Source of the DNA: Miniimonas arenae
GTDB taxonomy: Bacteria > Actinomycetota > Actinomycetes > Actinomycetales > Beutenbergiaceae
Assembly: GCF_006351005.1 (NCBI RefSeq)
Contig: NZ_VENP01000001.1
Location: 124,001-188,000, forward strand
Direction of reading: 5' to 3'
DNA: 64,000 nt
The translations under genes and the position numbers were made by a program. Position 1 is the stretch's first letter, and every line of letters starts with the position of its first letter. The notes beneath the pieces were generated by a model. It made no database searches. It was not told where the DNA came from and saw only the letters and a list, made by a program, of their open reading frames with translations. Below are positions 10,288-19,706 of this stretch, one piece after another.

Positions 10288-11595
10288 TCAGCCGCCAAGG
10301 CTGACGGGCGCGACGAGGTCGCCGACGGTGAGCAGCACGAAGATCAGCAGGAACACGCCGACCACGACGTACGTGAGCGGCAGGAGGCGCGAGGTGTCCA
10401 CGGGCCCGGGGTCGGGCCGTCCGCGCAGCCGGGCGATCCATCGTCGCGCGCCCTCCCACAGCGCCCCCGCGACGTGCCCGCCGTCGAGCGGCAGCAGCGG
10501 GATGAGGTTGAACACGAACAGTGCGAGGTTGAGCGACGCGAGGAGCTGCAGCTGCGTGAGGGCGAAGCCCGCGACGCCGAAGTCGGTCGGGGTCGCCGCG
10601 GCCTCGCCCGCGATGCGCCCGACCCCCACGATGCCGATGACGCCGGTGTCGCGCTCGCCGCCGCCGAAGGTCGCCGAGGCGATCGACACGAGGTGAGCGG
10701 GCAGCGACGCGACCCCCTGGAACGTCAGCCCCAGCATCGTGCCGAAGTCGCCGACGAGCTCCCCCACGCTCGCGGGCTCGAGCTCCGAGCGCGGGCTCAC
10801 CCCGACCGTGGGCACCTCGCGCGTGACCGTGGCACCGTCGGCGTCCAGGACCTCCCGCTCGACCAGCTCGGGCGTCACCTCGAGCGTGACCTGCGCGCCG
10901 TCGCGCTCGACGACGACGGCGGTCGGTCCCGTCGAGGCGGCGATCGCCGCCTGGGCGTCGGCCCAGGAGGCGATCGGCGTGCCGCCCCACGACACGAGCG
11001 TGTCGCCGGGCTGCAGGCCGGCCGCCTGCGCGGGCGACGCGGGGTCTGACGCCGTGCACTCCTGCCCGGCGGCGGGCATGCAGGGCGACACGGCGCCGAG
11101 GGTCGTGGTCGAGGTCGGGAGCCCGATGCCGAGGTAGCACACGGCGAGGAGGACGAACGCGAGGACGAGGTTGGCGACCGGTCCGCCGAGCATGACGACG
11201 ATGCGGCGCGGCACCGCGAGGGCGGTGAAGGTCCGGGACAGGCCGCCGGGCGGGATCTCGCTCGCGGAGAACTCCCGGGCGTCGGCTGCGGCCTCGCGCG
11301 CCCACCGACGCAGGCCGCGGGTGCCGGCCAGCTCGCGGCGGGAGGCCTTGGCCGGCGAGAGCTGCTCGGCCGTGGGGTACATGCCGACCATCCGGATGTA
11401 TCCGCCGAGCGGGATCGCCTTGACGCCGTACTCGGTCTCGCCGCGCCGGCGCGACCACAGCGTCGGGCCGAACCCGACCATGTACTGGGTGACCAGCACC
11501 CCGAACCTCTTCGCGGGGACGAGGTGGCCCAGCTCGTGCCAGGCGATCGAGGCCAGCAGGCCGAGCACGAAGACTCCGACGCCGAGCCAGAACAT
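10288..11595 (-). CDS. rseP: Site-2 intramembrane metalloprotease (RseP/Rip1 family)
   Basis: M50 zinc protease in the membrane that cleaves anti-sigma factors and other membrane substrates. The ATG 11595-11593 gives 435 residues ([32 protein letters not shown]): first TM segment with the HExxH zinc motif HELGH. A central PDZ domain follows (AGLQPGDTLVSWGGTPI) and the C-terminal NxxPxxPLDGGH motif is present as NLIPLLPLDGGH with the third ligand Asp. The start overlaps the stop of the DivIVA-like gene (ATGA). dxr, the common upstream neighbour in this order, is absent. Confidence 0.95.
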   Translation of the reverse strand: MFWLGVGVFVLGLLASIAWHELGHLVPAKRFGVLVTQYMVGFGPTLWSRRRGETEYGVKAIPLGGYIRMVGMYPTAEQLSPAKASRRELAGTRGLRRWAREAAADAREFSASEIPPGGLSRTFTALAVPRRIVVMLGGPVANLVLAFVLLAVCYLGIGLPTSTTTLGAVSPCMPAAGQECTASDPASPAQAAGLQPGDTLVSWGGTPIASWADAQAAIAASTGPTAVVVERDGAQVTLEVTPELVEREVLDADGATVTREVPTVGVSPRSELEPASVGELVGDFGTMLGLTFQGVASLPAHLVSIASATFGGGERDTGVIGIVGVGRIAGEAAATPTDFGVAGFALTQLQLLASLNLALFVFNLIPLLPLDGGHVAGALWEGARRWIARLRGRPDPGPVDTSRLLPLTYVVVGVFLLIFVLLTVGDLVAPVSLGG

Positions 11596-12149
11596 CACTC
11601 GACGGCGAGCAGGACGTCCACCACGCGGTCGAGATAGGCGTCCACCGGGCCCTCGGCGTAGGCGCGCGGGCGCGGCGCGCTGCCGAACGTGGCGGCGCGG
11701 ACCTCGGCCGCGGTGAGGGGTGTGCCGTCGTCGAAGTACGCGACGAGGCGGTCCAGGAGTGCGTCGACCGCGGCGGCGTCGTACCCGCGGCCGCGCTCGG
11801 GAGGGGCGAAGCGCGACCCCGCGGGGCGGGTCAGGCGCTCGTAGAGCACGGTCGCCCGCTCGACGACCCCGGACAGCCACGCCCCCTGGCCGTTGTCCGC
11901 GATGAACTCGGCACGCTCGGCGGAGACGAAGGCGGCCTCGAGCCGGTCGAGCGCGGCGTCGACGCTGGAGGCCCGGTAGCCGCGCCGGACGAGGTCGAAC
12001 GCCGCGCTGCGCACGGCGTGCGCGTCGATGTCCGCGGCGCCGTCGTCGGTGGCCTCGTAGGCCTTCCTCGCGCGGGCGAAGAACTCGTCGACCTGCTCGG
12101 TGTCGTACCCCCGATGGGTCGGGGCGACCCGGGGGAAGAGCTGGGTCAC
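11595..12149 (-). CDS. DivIVA domain-containing protein
   Basis: 184-residue protein starting at a GTG (12149) that overlaps the rlmN stop. It has three to four short DivIVA-like motifs: [20 protein letters not shown], then [37 protein letters not shown] and [17 protein letters not shown]. Each resembles the GYdxxxVDxFL start of DivIVA, repeated without a long coiled coil, so this is a repeat variant and not Wag31 itself. Function unknown; a polar or membrane-curvature role is inferred from the motif only. Tightly packed between rlmN and rseP. Confidence 0.78.
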   Translation of the reverse strand: MTQLFPRVAPTHRGYDTEQVDEFFARARKAYEATDDGAADIDAHAVRSAAFDLVRRGYRASSVDAALDRLEAAFVSAERAEFIADNGQGAWLSGVVERATVLYERLTRPAGSRFAPPERGRGYDAAAVDALLDRLVAYFDDGTPLTAAEVRAATFGSAPRPRAYAEGPVDAYLDRVVDVLLAVE

Positions 12150-13405
12150 GCCGTCGCCTCCTTCAGTCCTGAACCGCGCCGCGGCCGGCCCGGCTGCTCG
12201 TCTGCACCCGCGGCGAGCTGGCCGCACGCGCCGTCGATGTCACTGCCCCTGGTGTCACGGATCGTGGTCGGGATCCCTGCCCTGCGCAACCGTGCCACGA
12301 ACTCGGCCTCGACGTCGGGAGCGCTCGCCGTCCACCGGGAACCGGGCGTCGGGTTGAGCGGGATCGGGTTGACGTGCACCCAGCCCCGCCCGCGCTTGAC
12401 GAGCTCGTCCGCGAGCAGCGACGCCCGCCAGGCGTGGTCGTTGACGTCCCTGATCAGCGCGTACTCGATGGAGACGCGTCGACCGGTGATCTCGAAGTAG
12501 CGGCGGGCGGCGTCCAGCGCCTCCCCCACCTTCCACCGCGCGTTGATCGGGATGAGCTCGTCGCGCAGCGCGTCGTCGGGCGCGTGCAGCGACAGCGCCA
12601 GCGTCACGGGGATGCCCTCGTCCGCGAGCTTGTTCATCGCGGGGACGAGCCCGACCGTGGAGACGGTGACGTTGCGCGCGGACAGCCCGAGGCCGGCCGG
12701 CGCGGGCTCGATCATCCGGCGCACCGCCCCGACCACCGCCTTGTAGTTCGCGAGCGGCTCCCCCATCCCCATGAAGACGACGTTGGACAGCCGGGTCGGG
12801 CCGCCGGGCAGGTCGCCGTCGCGGCTGGCACGTGCGGCGAGGCGGACCTGCTCGACGATCTCCGCCGTCGAGAGGTTGCGGGTCAGACCCATCTGGCCGG
12901 TGGCGCAGAACGGGCACGCCATCCCGCACCCGGCCTGGCTGGAAACGCACAGCGTGGTGCGGTCGCGGTAGCGCATGAGGACCGACTCGACCTTCGAGCC
13001 GTCGTGCATCGACCAGAGCGTCTTGACGGTGTCGCCGCCGTCGGCCTCGAGCGTGCGCACGGGCGTGACGAGCTCGGGCAGCAGCGCGTCGACGAGCTCG
13101 CCGCGGGCACCCGACGGCAGGTCGGACATGTCGCCGACGTCGCGCGTGAGGTGCGTGAAGTAGTGCCGCGAGAGCTGGTCGGCACGGAAGGCGGGCACGC
13201 CGAGCTCCGCGACGGCGGCCTTGCGGCCCGCGAAGTCGAGGTCGGCGAGGTGGCGCGGCGGCTTGCCGCGCCGCGGTGCGGCCATCTGCAGGCGGGGACG
13301 GCCGCCGGGCGCGGGCCGGTCGGCGGTCGCGGTCGTCGGGGCGCCCGGTCCGGTCGGGTCGGTGGGTCCGACGGTCGGGGTGGGCAGCGGGGTCTCGGTC
13401 ATCAC
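12146..13405 (-). CDS. rlmN: 23S rRNA (adenine2503-C2)-methyltransferase RlmN
   Basis: Radical SAM enzyme methylating A2503 of 23S rRNA and A37 of some tRNAs. 419 residues; ATG start at 13405 gives a low-complexity N-terminal extension before the core at [18 protein letters not shown]. Seen: the cluster motif [29 protein letters not shown], and the methyl-carrying cysteine near the end in [10 protein letters not shown]. All key features of an active RlmN are present. It is 8 bases downstream of cdsA and overlaps the DivIVA-like gene by GTGA. Confidence 0.96.
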   Translation of the reverse strand: MMTETPLPTPTVGPTDPTGPGAPTTATADRPAPGGRPRLQMAAPRRGKPPRHLADLDFAGRKAAVAELGVPAFRADQLSRHYFTHLTRDVGDMSDLPSGARGELVDALLPELVTPVRTLEADGGDTVKTLWSMHDGSKVESVLMRYRDRTTLCVSSQAGCGMACPFCATGQMGLTRNLSTAEIVEQVRLAARASRDGDLPGGPTRLSNVVFMGMGEPLANYKAVVGAVRRMIEPAPAGLGLSARNVTVSTVGLVPAMNKLADEGIPVTLALSLHAPDDALRDELIPINARWKVGEALDAARRYFEITGRRVSIEYALIRDVNDHAWRASLLADELVKRGRGWVHVNPIPLNPTPGSRWTASAPDVEAEFVARLRRAGIPTTIRDTRGSDIDGACGQLAAGADEQPGRPRRGSGLKEATA

Positions 13406-13413
13406 ATCTCCAG

Positions 13414-14679
13414 TCAGCTCGCCGGCACGAGCACGGCGAGGAGCGTCACGGCGACGGGGGCGACCATGAGGAGCGAGTCGACCCGGTCCAGGACCCCGCC
13501 GTGACCGGGCAGCAGCGAGCCCATGTCCTTCATGCCGAGGTCACGTTTGATGAGGGACTCGCCGAGGTCGCCCACGAGCGCGGCGAACACGCCGACGATC
13601 GCCACCACGACACCGACCCACCAGTGCGCGCCGAGCAGCGAGGTGGCCATCGGCCACGCCACCAGCACCCCCGCGAGCAGTGAGCCGGCGAGGCCCTCCC
13701 ACGACTTCTTGGGGCTCACCGACGGGGCGATCGGGTGGCGGCCGAACGCGACGCCCGCGGCGTACCCGCCCGTGTCGCACGCCACGGCCAGGGCGACGAC
13801 GAGCAGGACGCGCCACACGCCGTCGTCGGCGGACAGGGCCAGAGCCAGGAACGAGGCGAGGAACGGCACGTAGGCCGTGACCAGCAGCGCGGCCGAGGCG
13901 TTGCGCAGGGCGCGCACACCGGGCACGTCGATGACGGTCCACACCACGACGCCACCCGCGGTGAGGATGAACGCGACGAGCAGCGCCTCGGCGCCCACGA
14001 GGTACGCGGACACGAGCATGCCGACCGAGCCGACGAGGATCGGCAGCAGCGGGACCTCGATCCGCACGCGCGCCAGCGCACCGCGCAGCTCGACCAGCGC
14101 GCCGACGACGCCGGCCATCACCAGCAGGCCGAACAGCTCCTTCTGCAGGAAGAGGCTGAGCAGGAGCGCCGCGCCGAGGCCGACGCCCACGCCGATCGCG
14201 ACCGGGAGGTTCCGGCCGGCCCGCGACGGCGGTGCCGTCAGCACCTCGCTCGGCGTCGGGTGGTCCACGAGCGGCTCGCGCGACGCCGAGTCGACGTCGG
14301 ACACCGTCGCCCCCTCGGGCAGGGCGTCGGGCGCGACGTCGCCGACGGTCTCGTCCCCGCCGTCGCGCACGACGGCGGGCACCGCCTCGGGCGCGAGGGC
14401 CGGCTCCGCGTCAGGCTCGGCCGTGCGCACGACGGCGGACGCCGCCTCGGGCGCGGCCGGCACCGTCGCGGGTGGCTCGGCCGTGTGCTCGACGGCGACG
14501 CCTGCCTGCTCGGGCTCGGCGAGGGGTGCGGGCGTCCGCCCGAGGCGAGGCTCGCCGTCGGGCGCGACCGCCGGAAGCACGCCGCTCTCCCGGAGCCGGC
14601 GCAGCTCGCGCCGGGTCAGAGGGGCGCCGACGGGGGCGGTGTCGCCCTCGCGCGGGGTGTCCGTCACGGCCTGGCTCAC
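13414..14679 (-). CDS. cdsA: Phosphatidate cytidylyltransferase (CDP-diglyceride synthase)
   Basis: Membrane enzyme making CDP-diacylglycerol from CTP and phosphatidate for phospholipid synthesis. 421 residues; the C-terminal ~270 residues contain about eight hydrophobic segments and the family signature [20 protein letters not shown]. The first ~145 residues are a soluble low-complexity extension with repeated Ala/Pro/Glu/Val blocks ([20 protein letters not shown]), matched by imperfect DNA repeats near 14360-14510. The GTG start overlaps the frr TGA. Confidence 0.94.
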   Translation of the reverse strand: MSQAVTDTPREGDTAPVGAPLTRRELRRLRESGVLPAVAPDGEPRLGRTPAPLAEPEQAGVAVEHTAEPPATVPAAPEAASAVVRTAEPDAEPALAPEAVPAVVRDGGDETVGDVAPDALPEGATVSDVDSASREPLVDHPTPSEVLTAPPSRAGRNLPVAIGVGVGLGAALLLSLFLQKELFGLLVMAGVVGALVELRGALARVRIEVPLLPILVGSVGMLVSAYLVGAEALLVAFILTAGGVVVWTVIDVPGVRALRNASAALLVTAYVPFLASFLALALSADDGVWRVLLVVALAVACDTGGYAAGVAFGRHPIAPSVSPKKSWEGLAGSLLAGVLVAWPMATSLLGAHWWVGVVVAIVGVFAALVGDLGESLIKRDLGMKDMGSLLPGHGGVLDRVDSLLMVAPVAVTLLAVLVPAS

Positions 14680-15233
14680 ACCTCGAGGAGCTCGCGCTCC
14701 TTGTGCGAGAGCAGGGAGTCGATCGTGTCCACGTGGGCCTTGGTGAGGGACTCGAGCTCCTTCTCGGCGCGCACGACCTCGTCCTCGCCGCTCTCGCCGT
14801 CCTTCACGAGACGGTCCAGCTCGTCCTTGGCCTTGCGGCGCACGGCGCGCACGGACACGCGCGCCTCCTCGCCCTTGTGCTTGGCGACCTTGACGTACTC
14901 CCGGCGCCGCTCCTCGGTGAGGGCGGGCAGGTTGACGCGGATGACGTTGCCGTCGTCGGTCGGGTTGACGCCGAGGTCGGACTCGCGCAGCGCCTTGATG
15001 ATCTCGTTGGTCGCGGAGCGGTCGTACGGGTTGATGAGCACCACGCGCGCCTCGGGGATGGTGACACCCGCGAGCTGCTGCAGCGGCGTCGGGGATCCGT
15101 AGTAGTCCACGAGCACCTTGTGGAAGAGGCCCGCGTTGGCGCGACCGGTGCGGATCGAGCCGAGCTCGTCGCGCGCGACCTCCACGGCCTTGTCCATCTT
15201 GTCCTCGGCCTCGAGGAGAATGTCGTCGATCAC
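14676..15233 (-). CDS. frr: Ribosome recycling factor
   Basis: RRF splits post-termination ribosomes together with EF-G. The GTG at 15233 gives [20 protein letters not shown], 185 residues, exactly the family length; AAGGAG precedes it by 9 bases, which decides this start over the longer open frame. Conserved stretches include [34 protein letters not shown] and [20 protein letters not shown]. It lies about 100 bases downstream of pyrH, the normal pyrH-frr pair. Confidence 0.97.
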   Translation of the reverse strand: MIDDILLEAEDKMDKAVEVARDELGSIRTGRANAGLFHKVLVDYYGSPTPLQQLAGVTIPEARVVLINPYDRSATNEIIKALRESDLGVNPTDDGNVIRVNLPALTEERRREYVKVAKHKGEEARVSVRAVRRKAKDELDRLVKDGESGEDEVVRAEKELESLTKAHVDTIDSLLSHKERELLEV

Positions 15234-15330
15234 TGGAACTGCTCCTTCGTGCGCCGCAGCGCGTCGTGGTGAGGCGTGGACCGCCCGAAACCTGTTCACC
15301 CCCGCACGCGTGCGCGGCGGGCTCGGCACC

Positions 15331-16050
15331 TCAGGCGGTCACCACCGTGCCGATACTCTCACCCCGGAGCGCGCGGGTGACATTGCCGCGCTCGCTCATG
15401 CCGAAGACCCGCATCGTCATGCCGTTGTCGCGGCACAGGCTGAAGGCGGTGGCGTCGAGCACCTTGAGGTCGCGCTGCAGGGCCTCGTCGAAGGTCAGGT
15501 GGTCGAGCTTCACCGCGGTGGGGTCGAGCCGGGGGTCGGCGGTGTACACGCCGTCGACCCCGTTCTTGCCGACGAGCACCTCGTCGCAGTGCACCTCGAG
15601 CGCCCGCTGGATCGAGACGGTGTCGGTGGAGAAGTACGGCATGCCGGCGCCGGCGCCGAAGATGACGGCGCGACCCTTCTCCATGTGCCGGATGGCGCGC
15701 AGCGGGATGTACGGCTCGGCCACCTGGCCCATCGCGATCGCGGTCTGGACGCGGGTGCTGACGCTGGCCTTCTCGAGGAAGTCCTGCAGCGCGAGGCAGT
15801 TCATCACCGTGCCGAGCATGCCCATGTAGTCGGCGCGGGCGCGGTCCATGCCGCGCTGGGAGAGCTCGGCGCCGCGGAAGAAGTTCCCGCCGCCCACGAC
15901 GATGGCGACCTGCACGCCGTCGGCCACGGCCTCGGCGATCTCCGCGGCGGTGCGGGCGACCACGTCGGGGTCGAGCCCGATCGAACCGCCGCCGAACACC
16001 TCGCCGGACAGCTTCAGGAGCACGCGGCGGGGCTTGGTCGCGCTGGTCAT
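15331..16050 (-). CDS. pyrH: UMP kinase
   Basis: Phosphorylates UMP to UDP in pyrimidine nucleotide synthesis; hexameric amino-acid-kinase fold, usually GTP-activated and UTP-inhibited. 239 residues with [40 protein letters not shown] and [15 protein letters not shown], all typical. Upstream lie a 14-bp tandem repeat and the tsf terminator, so pyrH probably has its own promoter in 16051-16160. Confidence 0.97.
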   Translation of the reverse strand: MTSATKPRRVLLKLSGEVFGGGSIGLDPDVVARTAAEIAEAVADGVQVAIVVGGGNFFRGAELSQRGMDRARADYMGMLGTVMNCLALQDFLEKASVSTRVQTAIAMGQVAEPYIPLRAIRHMEKGRAVIFGAGAGMPYFSTDTVSIQRALEVHCDEVLVGKNGVDGVYTADPRLDPTAVKLDHLTFDEALQRDLKVLDATAFSLCRDNGMTMRVFGMSERGNVTRALRGESIGTVVTA

Positions 16051-16068
16051 GATCGCGTTCCTCTCGTT

Positions 16069-16130
16069 CCTACGGCTCGGGTGTGCGGCTCGGGTCCTGC
16101 GGCTCGGGTCCTGCGGCTCGGGTGCGGCTC
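16069..16130 (-). repeat. 14-bp tandem repeat in the pyrH upstream region
   Basis: Unit CCTGCGGCTCGGGT, two exact copies at 16096-16109 and 16110-16123, with degenerate copies on both sides (about four and a half in all). It lies between the tsf terminator and the pyrH start, in what would be the pyrH leader or promoter. No known regulator motif recognised. Confidence 0.75.
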
Positions 16131-16162
16131 TGACGGGCAGCGCTGCTGGGCCCTGGTGTGCA

Positions 16163-16203
16163 TGCGGCCCCGCACCGTCGGAGTCCGACGGCGCGGGGCC
16201 GCA
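16163..16203 (-). terminator. Long hairpin terminator after tsf
   Basis: TGCGGCCCCGC-A-CCGTCGGA and its complement form a roughly 20-bp stem with one mismatch and almost no loop, starting 10 bases past the tsf stop. No U-tract, as is usual for GC-rich actinobacterial terminators. It separates rpsB-tsf from pyrH. Confidence 0.75.
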
Positions 16204-16212
16204 CGTGGGAGG

Positions 16213-17058
16213 TCAGGCGCCGACGCGGTAGCGAACGAAGCCGGTGAGCTCGCCACCCGACTCCTTCACGACCTGACCGACGGTCTTCTTCGGGTCGCGC
16301 GCGTAGGCCTGCTCGAGGAGGACCTGGTCCTTGAAGAACCCGTTGAGGCGACCCTCGACGATCTTCGGCAGAGCGGCCTCCGGCTTGCCTTCGTTGCGCG
16401 AGATCTCCTCGGCGATCCGGCGCTCGTCGGCGACCGTCTGCTCCGGGACGTCCTCGCGCGAGAGGTACAGCGGGGAGTACGCGGCGATGTGCATCGCGAC
16501 GTCGGACGCCACCTGGGCCGCCGCCGCGTCGCTCGCCACGATGACGCCGACCTGCGGGGGCAGGTCCTTCGCCGTCTTGTGCAGGTAGACCGCCACCCGC
16601 TCGCCGGGGACCCGGTGCACGCGGCGCACCACGATCTTCTCGCCGAGCGTCGCGGCGGCCTCGTCCACGACCTCCTGGACGGAGCGGTCGCCCACGAAGG
16701 CCGCGAGCAGCGCCTCGGTGTCGGCGGCCTCGGAGGCGACGGCCGCACCGAGGACGGTGTCGGCGAGGGCGAGGAACCTCTCGTTCTTCGCCACGAAGTC
16801 GGTCTCGGCGTTGACCTCCACGAGGACACCGACCTGACCGTCGGCGTCGGGCGCGTCGACCACGGCGGCGGCGACGAGGCCCTCCGAGGCGGAGCGACCC
16901 TCACGCTTCGCGACGCCCTTGAGGCCCTTGACGCGGATGATCTCCATCGCCTTGTCGACGTTGCCGTCGGCCTCGTCCAGCGCCTTCTTGACGTCGAGCA
17001 TGCCAGCGCCCGACTTCTCCCGCAGTGCCTTGATGTCGGCGGCGGTGTAGTTCGCCAT
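16213..17058 (-). CDS. tsf: Elongation factor Ts
   Basis: EF-Ts is the nucleotide exchange factor of EF-Tu. 281 residues starting MANYTAADIKALREKSGAGM (UBA-like N-terminus), with the TDFVAKN motif (VNAETDFVAKNERF) and the dimerisation region. Normal length for actinobacteria. Downstream of rpsB, 129 bases apart, and followed by a strong hairpin. Confidence 0.97.
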   Translation of the reverse strand: MANYTAADIKALREKSGAGMLDVKKALDEADGNVDKAMEIIRVKGLKGVAKREGRSASEGLVAAAVVDAPDADGQVGVLVEVNAETDFVAKNERFLALADTVLGAAVASEAADTEALLAAFVGDRSVQEVVDEAAATLGEKIVVRRVHRVPGERVAVYLHKTAKDLPPQVGVIVASDAAAAQVASDVAMHIAAYSPLYLSREDVPEQTVADERRIAEEISRNEGKPEAALPKIVEGRLNGFFKDQVLLEQAYARDPKKTVGQVVKESGGELTGFVRYRVGA

Positions 17059-17187
17059 CTGTTCCGTCTCTCTTTCGTCCGTACTGACGTGCGTGCTGCG
17101 TGCGTGCTGTGCGCGGCTGAGGGTGCTGCCTGCGGCCGCGTGCGTGCGACCGCCCCGGGACGCGAGGCGTCCCGGCGCGGAGCGACG

Positions 17188-18156
17188 TCAGGCCTGCGTG
17201 TCCTCGGCGGTATCGGCCTCGGCGGTCTCGGCGGCAACCTCGGCCTCGAGCTCCTCGGCGACCTCCTGGGTGGCGACGGCCTCGGCGACAGCCTCGACCG
17301 CCACGGCCTCCGCCTCGACGGCGAGCTCCTCGGCCACCTCGGCGGCGGCGGCGGCCTCACCGGCGGTGACCTCGGACTCGACCGCGGCGGCCTCACCGGC
17401 GAGCAGCTCCTGCTCCCACTCGGCAAGGGGCTCGGCGGTCTCAGCGCCGGCCGCGGCACCACCCGAGTGGCGCGCGATGGTGCCCTCGGCGACGGCGTCG
17501 GCGACCACGCGGGTCAGCAGCGCGACGGCGCGGATCGCGTCGTCGTTGCCCGGGATCGGGAAGTCGACCTCGTCGGGGTCGCAGTTGGTGTCGAGGATCG
17601 CGACGACCGGGATGTTGAGCTTGCGGGCCTCGGCGATCGCGAGGTGCTCCTTCTTCGTGTCGACCACCCACACGGCGGAGGGGACCTTCGCCATCGTGCG
17701 GATGCCGCCAAGGGTGCGCTCGAGCTTGTCCTTCTCGCGGCGCATCATGAGGAGCTCCTTCTTCGTGCGGCCGGACGCGGCCACGTCGTCGAAGTCGATC
17801 TCCTCGAGCTCCGCGAGGCGCGCGAGGCGCTTGCTCACGGTCTGGAAGTTGGTGAGCATGCCACCCAGCCAGCGCTGGTTGACGTAGGGCATCCCGACGC
17901 GCGCGGCCTGCTCGGCCACGGCCTCCTGGGCCTGCTTCTTCGTGCCGACGAACAGGATCGTGCCGCCGTGGGCGACCGTCTCCTTGACGAAGGAGTACGC
18001 GCGGTCGATGTCCGCGAGCGACTTCTGCAGGTCGATGATGTAGATGCCGTTGCGCTCGGTGAAGATGAAGCGCTTCATCTTGGGGTTCCAGCGACGGGTC
18101 TGGTGCCCGAAGTGGACGCCGCTCTCGAGGAGCTGGCGCATGGTGACGACGGCCAT
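17188..18156 (-). CDS. rpsB: 30S ribosomal protein S2
   Basis: Structural protein of the 30S subunit. The ATG 18156 gives [20 protein letters not shown]; the core through [30 protein letters not shown]-like segment is typical (here [20 protein letters not shown]). GGAAGGA precedes the start by 7 bases. After residue ~255 there is a 65-residue tail made almost only of Ala, Glu and Val, much longer than most S2 tails but of a kind seen in GC-rich actinobacteria. 322 residues in total. Confidence 0.96.
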   Translation of the reverse strand: MAVVTMRQLLESGVHFGHQTRRWNPKMKRFIFTERNGIYIIDLQKSLADIDRAYSFVKETVAHGGTILFVGTKKQAQEAVAEQAARVGMPYVNQRWLGGMLTNFQTVSKRLARLAELEEIDFDDVAASGRTKKELLMMRREKDKLERTLGGIRTMAKVPSAVWVVDTKKEHLAIAEARKLNIPVVAILDTNCDPDEVDFPIPGNDDAIRAVALLTRVVADAVAEGTIARHSGGAAAGAETAEPLAEWEQELLAGEAAAVESEVTAGEAAAAAEVAEELAVEAEAVAVEAVAEAVATQEVAEELEAEVAAETAEADTAEDTQA

Positions 18157-18524
18157 GGCTCGTCCTTCCGGCGCGGATCGCTCCGCGCGTCGGGCGGGCC
18201 GCACGAGCGACCCGCGTAACGGTTCTCCGCCGGTACGGCGGCCTGGTGCTCACGACGCGTCGCGACCACCCGGAGGTGGACCGTGGACGGCGCGTCCCGG
18301 GGGCGCACTCCGTCGCGCGAGGCGACGGCTGCCGACCGGTGTGTGGGCACGCGATGTCAACCGGCACGGACCGGTTGCACCGAGAATCCTACCCCGTCCG
18401 CGGCGGGCCCCCCACCCGATCTCCTGGCGCCCCGGCTTGTCCCCCGCGGGCGCTCGCGCCGCGTCGTCCACCACCCGGCGGCGGCGGCCATGCGGACCCG
18501 ATCGGACCGGCGCACGCTCGGGTG
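18157..18524. other. 368-bp divergent intergenic region, rpsB leader
   Basis: No gene is seen. On the minus strand TAGGAT (18391-18386) is a good -10 candidate for rpsB, which would leave a leader of about 220 bases with several GC-rich inverted repeats. A regulatory leader is possible but I recognise no known motif. The M23-like gene reads away on the plus strand. Confidence 0.4.
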
Positions 18525-19205
18525 ATGAGCTCCCTGCTGTTGCGCTCGGGCGCGGCGATCCTCGCCGTCGGCGGTCTGCTCGCGACGGCGCACGCCGCGA
18601 CGCACGACGGCGAGCGCGCGGACACCCTCGACTCGCCCGCGGCCGTGGCGGGCGAGGCGGCGGGCGCGACGGCCGGCGCGACGGCCGGCGCGACGGCCGG
18701 CGCGACGGCCGGCGCGGGAACCCCGGCTGGTGGCGCTGCGGGAAGCGGGGCCGCACGCCCCCAGGCCGGGGGTGCGGCCGAGCTGCCCGGCCGCGTGACG
18801 TACGGGTGGCCGATCGAGCCCGCCGACGTCGTGCGCCCGTTCGACGACCCGGCGCAGCCCTGGCTCGCCGGCCACCGCGGCGTCGACCTCGCCGGGTCGG
18901 TCGGCGTACCGGTGCGCGCGGCGGCCGACGGCGTGGTCGCGTTCGCCGGCACGGTCGCCGGGCGCGGGGTCGTCTCGGTCGACCACGCCGACGGCATCCG
19001 CACGACGTACGAGCCGGTGACGGCGAGCGTCGTCGCGGGTCAGGCGGTGGCGGCGGGCGACGCGCTCGGGACGCTGGACGCCGGGCACGGGCGCGGGTCC
19101 GACCTGCACTGGGGCGCCCGGCGCGGACGGGACGACTACCTGGACCCGACACTGCTGGTCACCGGCGACGTCGTGATCCGGCTCCTCCCGCTCGAGGCGG
19201 GGTGA
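18525..19205 (+). CDS. M23/LytM-domain protein, probably exported, catalytic histidines not conserved
   Basis: 226 residues with a signal peptide (LLLRSGAAILAVGGLLATAHA), a low-complexity linker with four GATA repeats encoded by a 12-bp tandem repeat (about 18664-18715), and a LytM/M23 fold from residue ~95. Zinc-ligand motif GHRGVDLA (HxxxD) and the last ligand His in SDLHWGARRG are present. The two catalytic His of LytM-type enzymes appear as Glu (RTTYEPV) and Asp (SDLHW), so it may bind but not cut peptidoglycan. The gene beside rpsB is conserved in actinobacteria. GTG 18522 is an alternative start. Confidence 0.82.
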   Translation: MSSLLLRSGAAILAVGGLLATAHAATHDGERADTLDSPAAVAGEAAGATAGATAGATAGATAGAGTPAGGAAGSGAARPQAGGAAELPGRVTYGWPIEPADVVRPFDDPAQPWLAGHRGVDLAGSVGVPVRAAADGVVAFAGTVAGRGVVSVDHADGIRTTYEPVTASVVAGQAVAAGDALGTLDAGHGRGSDLHWGARRGRDDYLDPTLLVTGDVVIRLLPLEAG

Positions 19206-19219
19206 CCGAGCACCCGCAC

Positions 19220-19268
19220 GTCAATCCACGTTGACATGCTCGCCCACGCGCGTCATCCTGGGTTGACA
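19220..19268 (+). promoter_or_regulatory. Inverted repeat GTCAA-N6-TTGAC and further TTGACA, upstream of the small HTH gene
   Basis: GTCAATCCACGTTGAC (19220-19235) is a perfect 5-base inverted repeat with a 6-base centre; TTGACA occurs at 19231-19236 and again at 19263-19268. The first TTGACA could be a -35 with CATCCT (19254) as a weak -10. The symmetry suggests an operator, possibly for the HTH protein itself (inference). Confidence 0.35.
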
Positions 19269-19312
19269 CGCGGGACGCGAGATCGCGACCCGACCGGATC
19301 GGAGGTGACGCG

Positions 19313-19507
19313 ATGACGATGGCGATGGAGGACGACGGTCCCCTCGGCGAGCTGCGACGGATCACGCAGACGCGACGCGAGCTCGATCGTCGGGAGGAGA
19401 TCGCGGTGCGCCGAGCCCGCTCTGCCGGCTTCTCGTGGGCCGCGATCGCGACCATGCTCGGCGTCACCCGCCAGGCGGTGCACAAGCGGTACGGCCGCCG
19501 CACCTGA
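19313..19507 (+). CDS. Small helix-turn-helix protein
   Basis: 64 residues, almost all a single HTH: RRARSAGFSWAAIATMLGVT followed by RQAVHKRYGRR, which looks like a sigma-70 region 4 or AsnC-like DNA-recognition helix. A strong GGAGGTG lies 5 bases before the ATG, so it is surely translated. Proteins of this size and motif are common in actinobacteria, with unknown targets. It lies alone between the M23-like gene and the convergent xerC; an inverted repeat upstream may be its operator. Confidence 0.8.
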   Translation: MTMAMEDDGPLGELRRITQTRRELDRREEIAVRRARSAGFSWAAIATMLGVTRQAVHKRYGRRT

Positions 19508-19599
19508 GCCGCGATCTCGGTCGAGCCGCACGGACGGGGCTCCACGCCCTCCTCCCCAGGAGCAGACAGGTGCACCCTCACGAGTCGGGGGCGACCGCG

Positions 19600-19706
19600 G
19601 CGCCGGGAGTCACGCGCGGGGGTGTGCCTGGCGAACCGTTCTCCGTCAGGAACCGGGCCGTCCACACCGAGCGCCGGGAGTCACGCGCGGGGGTGTGCCT
19701 GGCGAA
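19600..19706. repeat. 36-bp direct repeat across the xerC stop codon
   Basis: An exact 36-base sequence occurs at 19600-19635 and 19671-19706, separated by 35 bases (71-bp period). The right copy contains the last nine codons and stop of xerC on the minus strand; the left copy is an orphan duplicate downstream. The two copies are identical. Confidence 0.9.
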
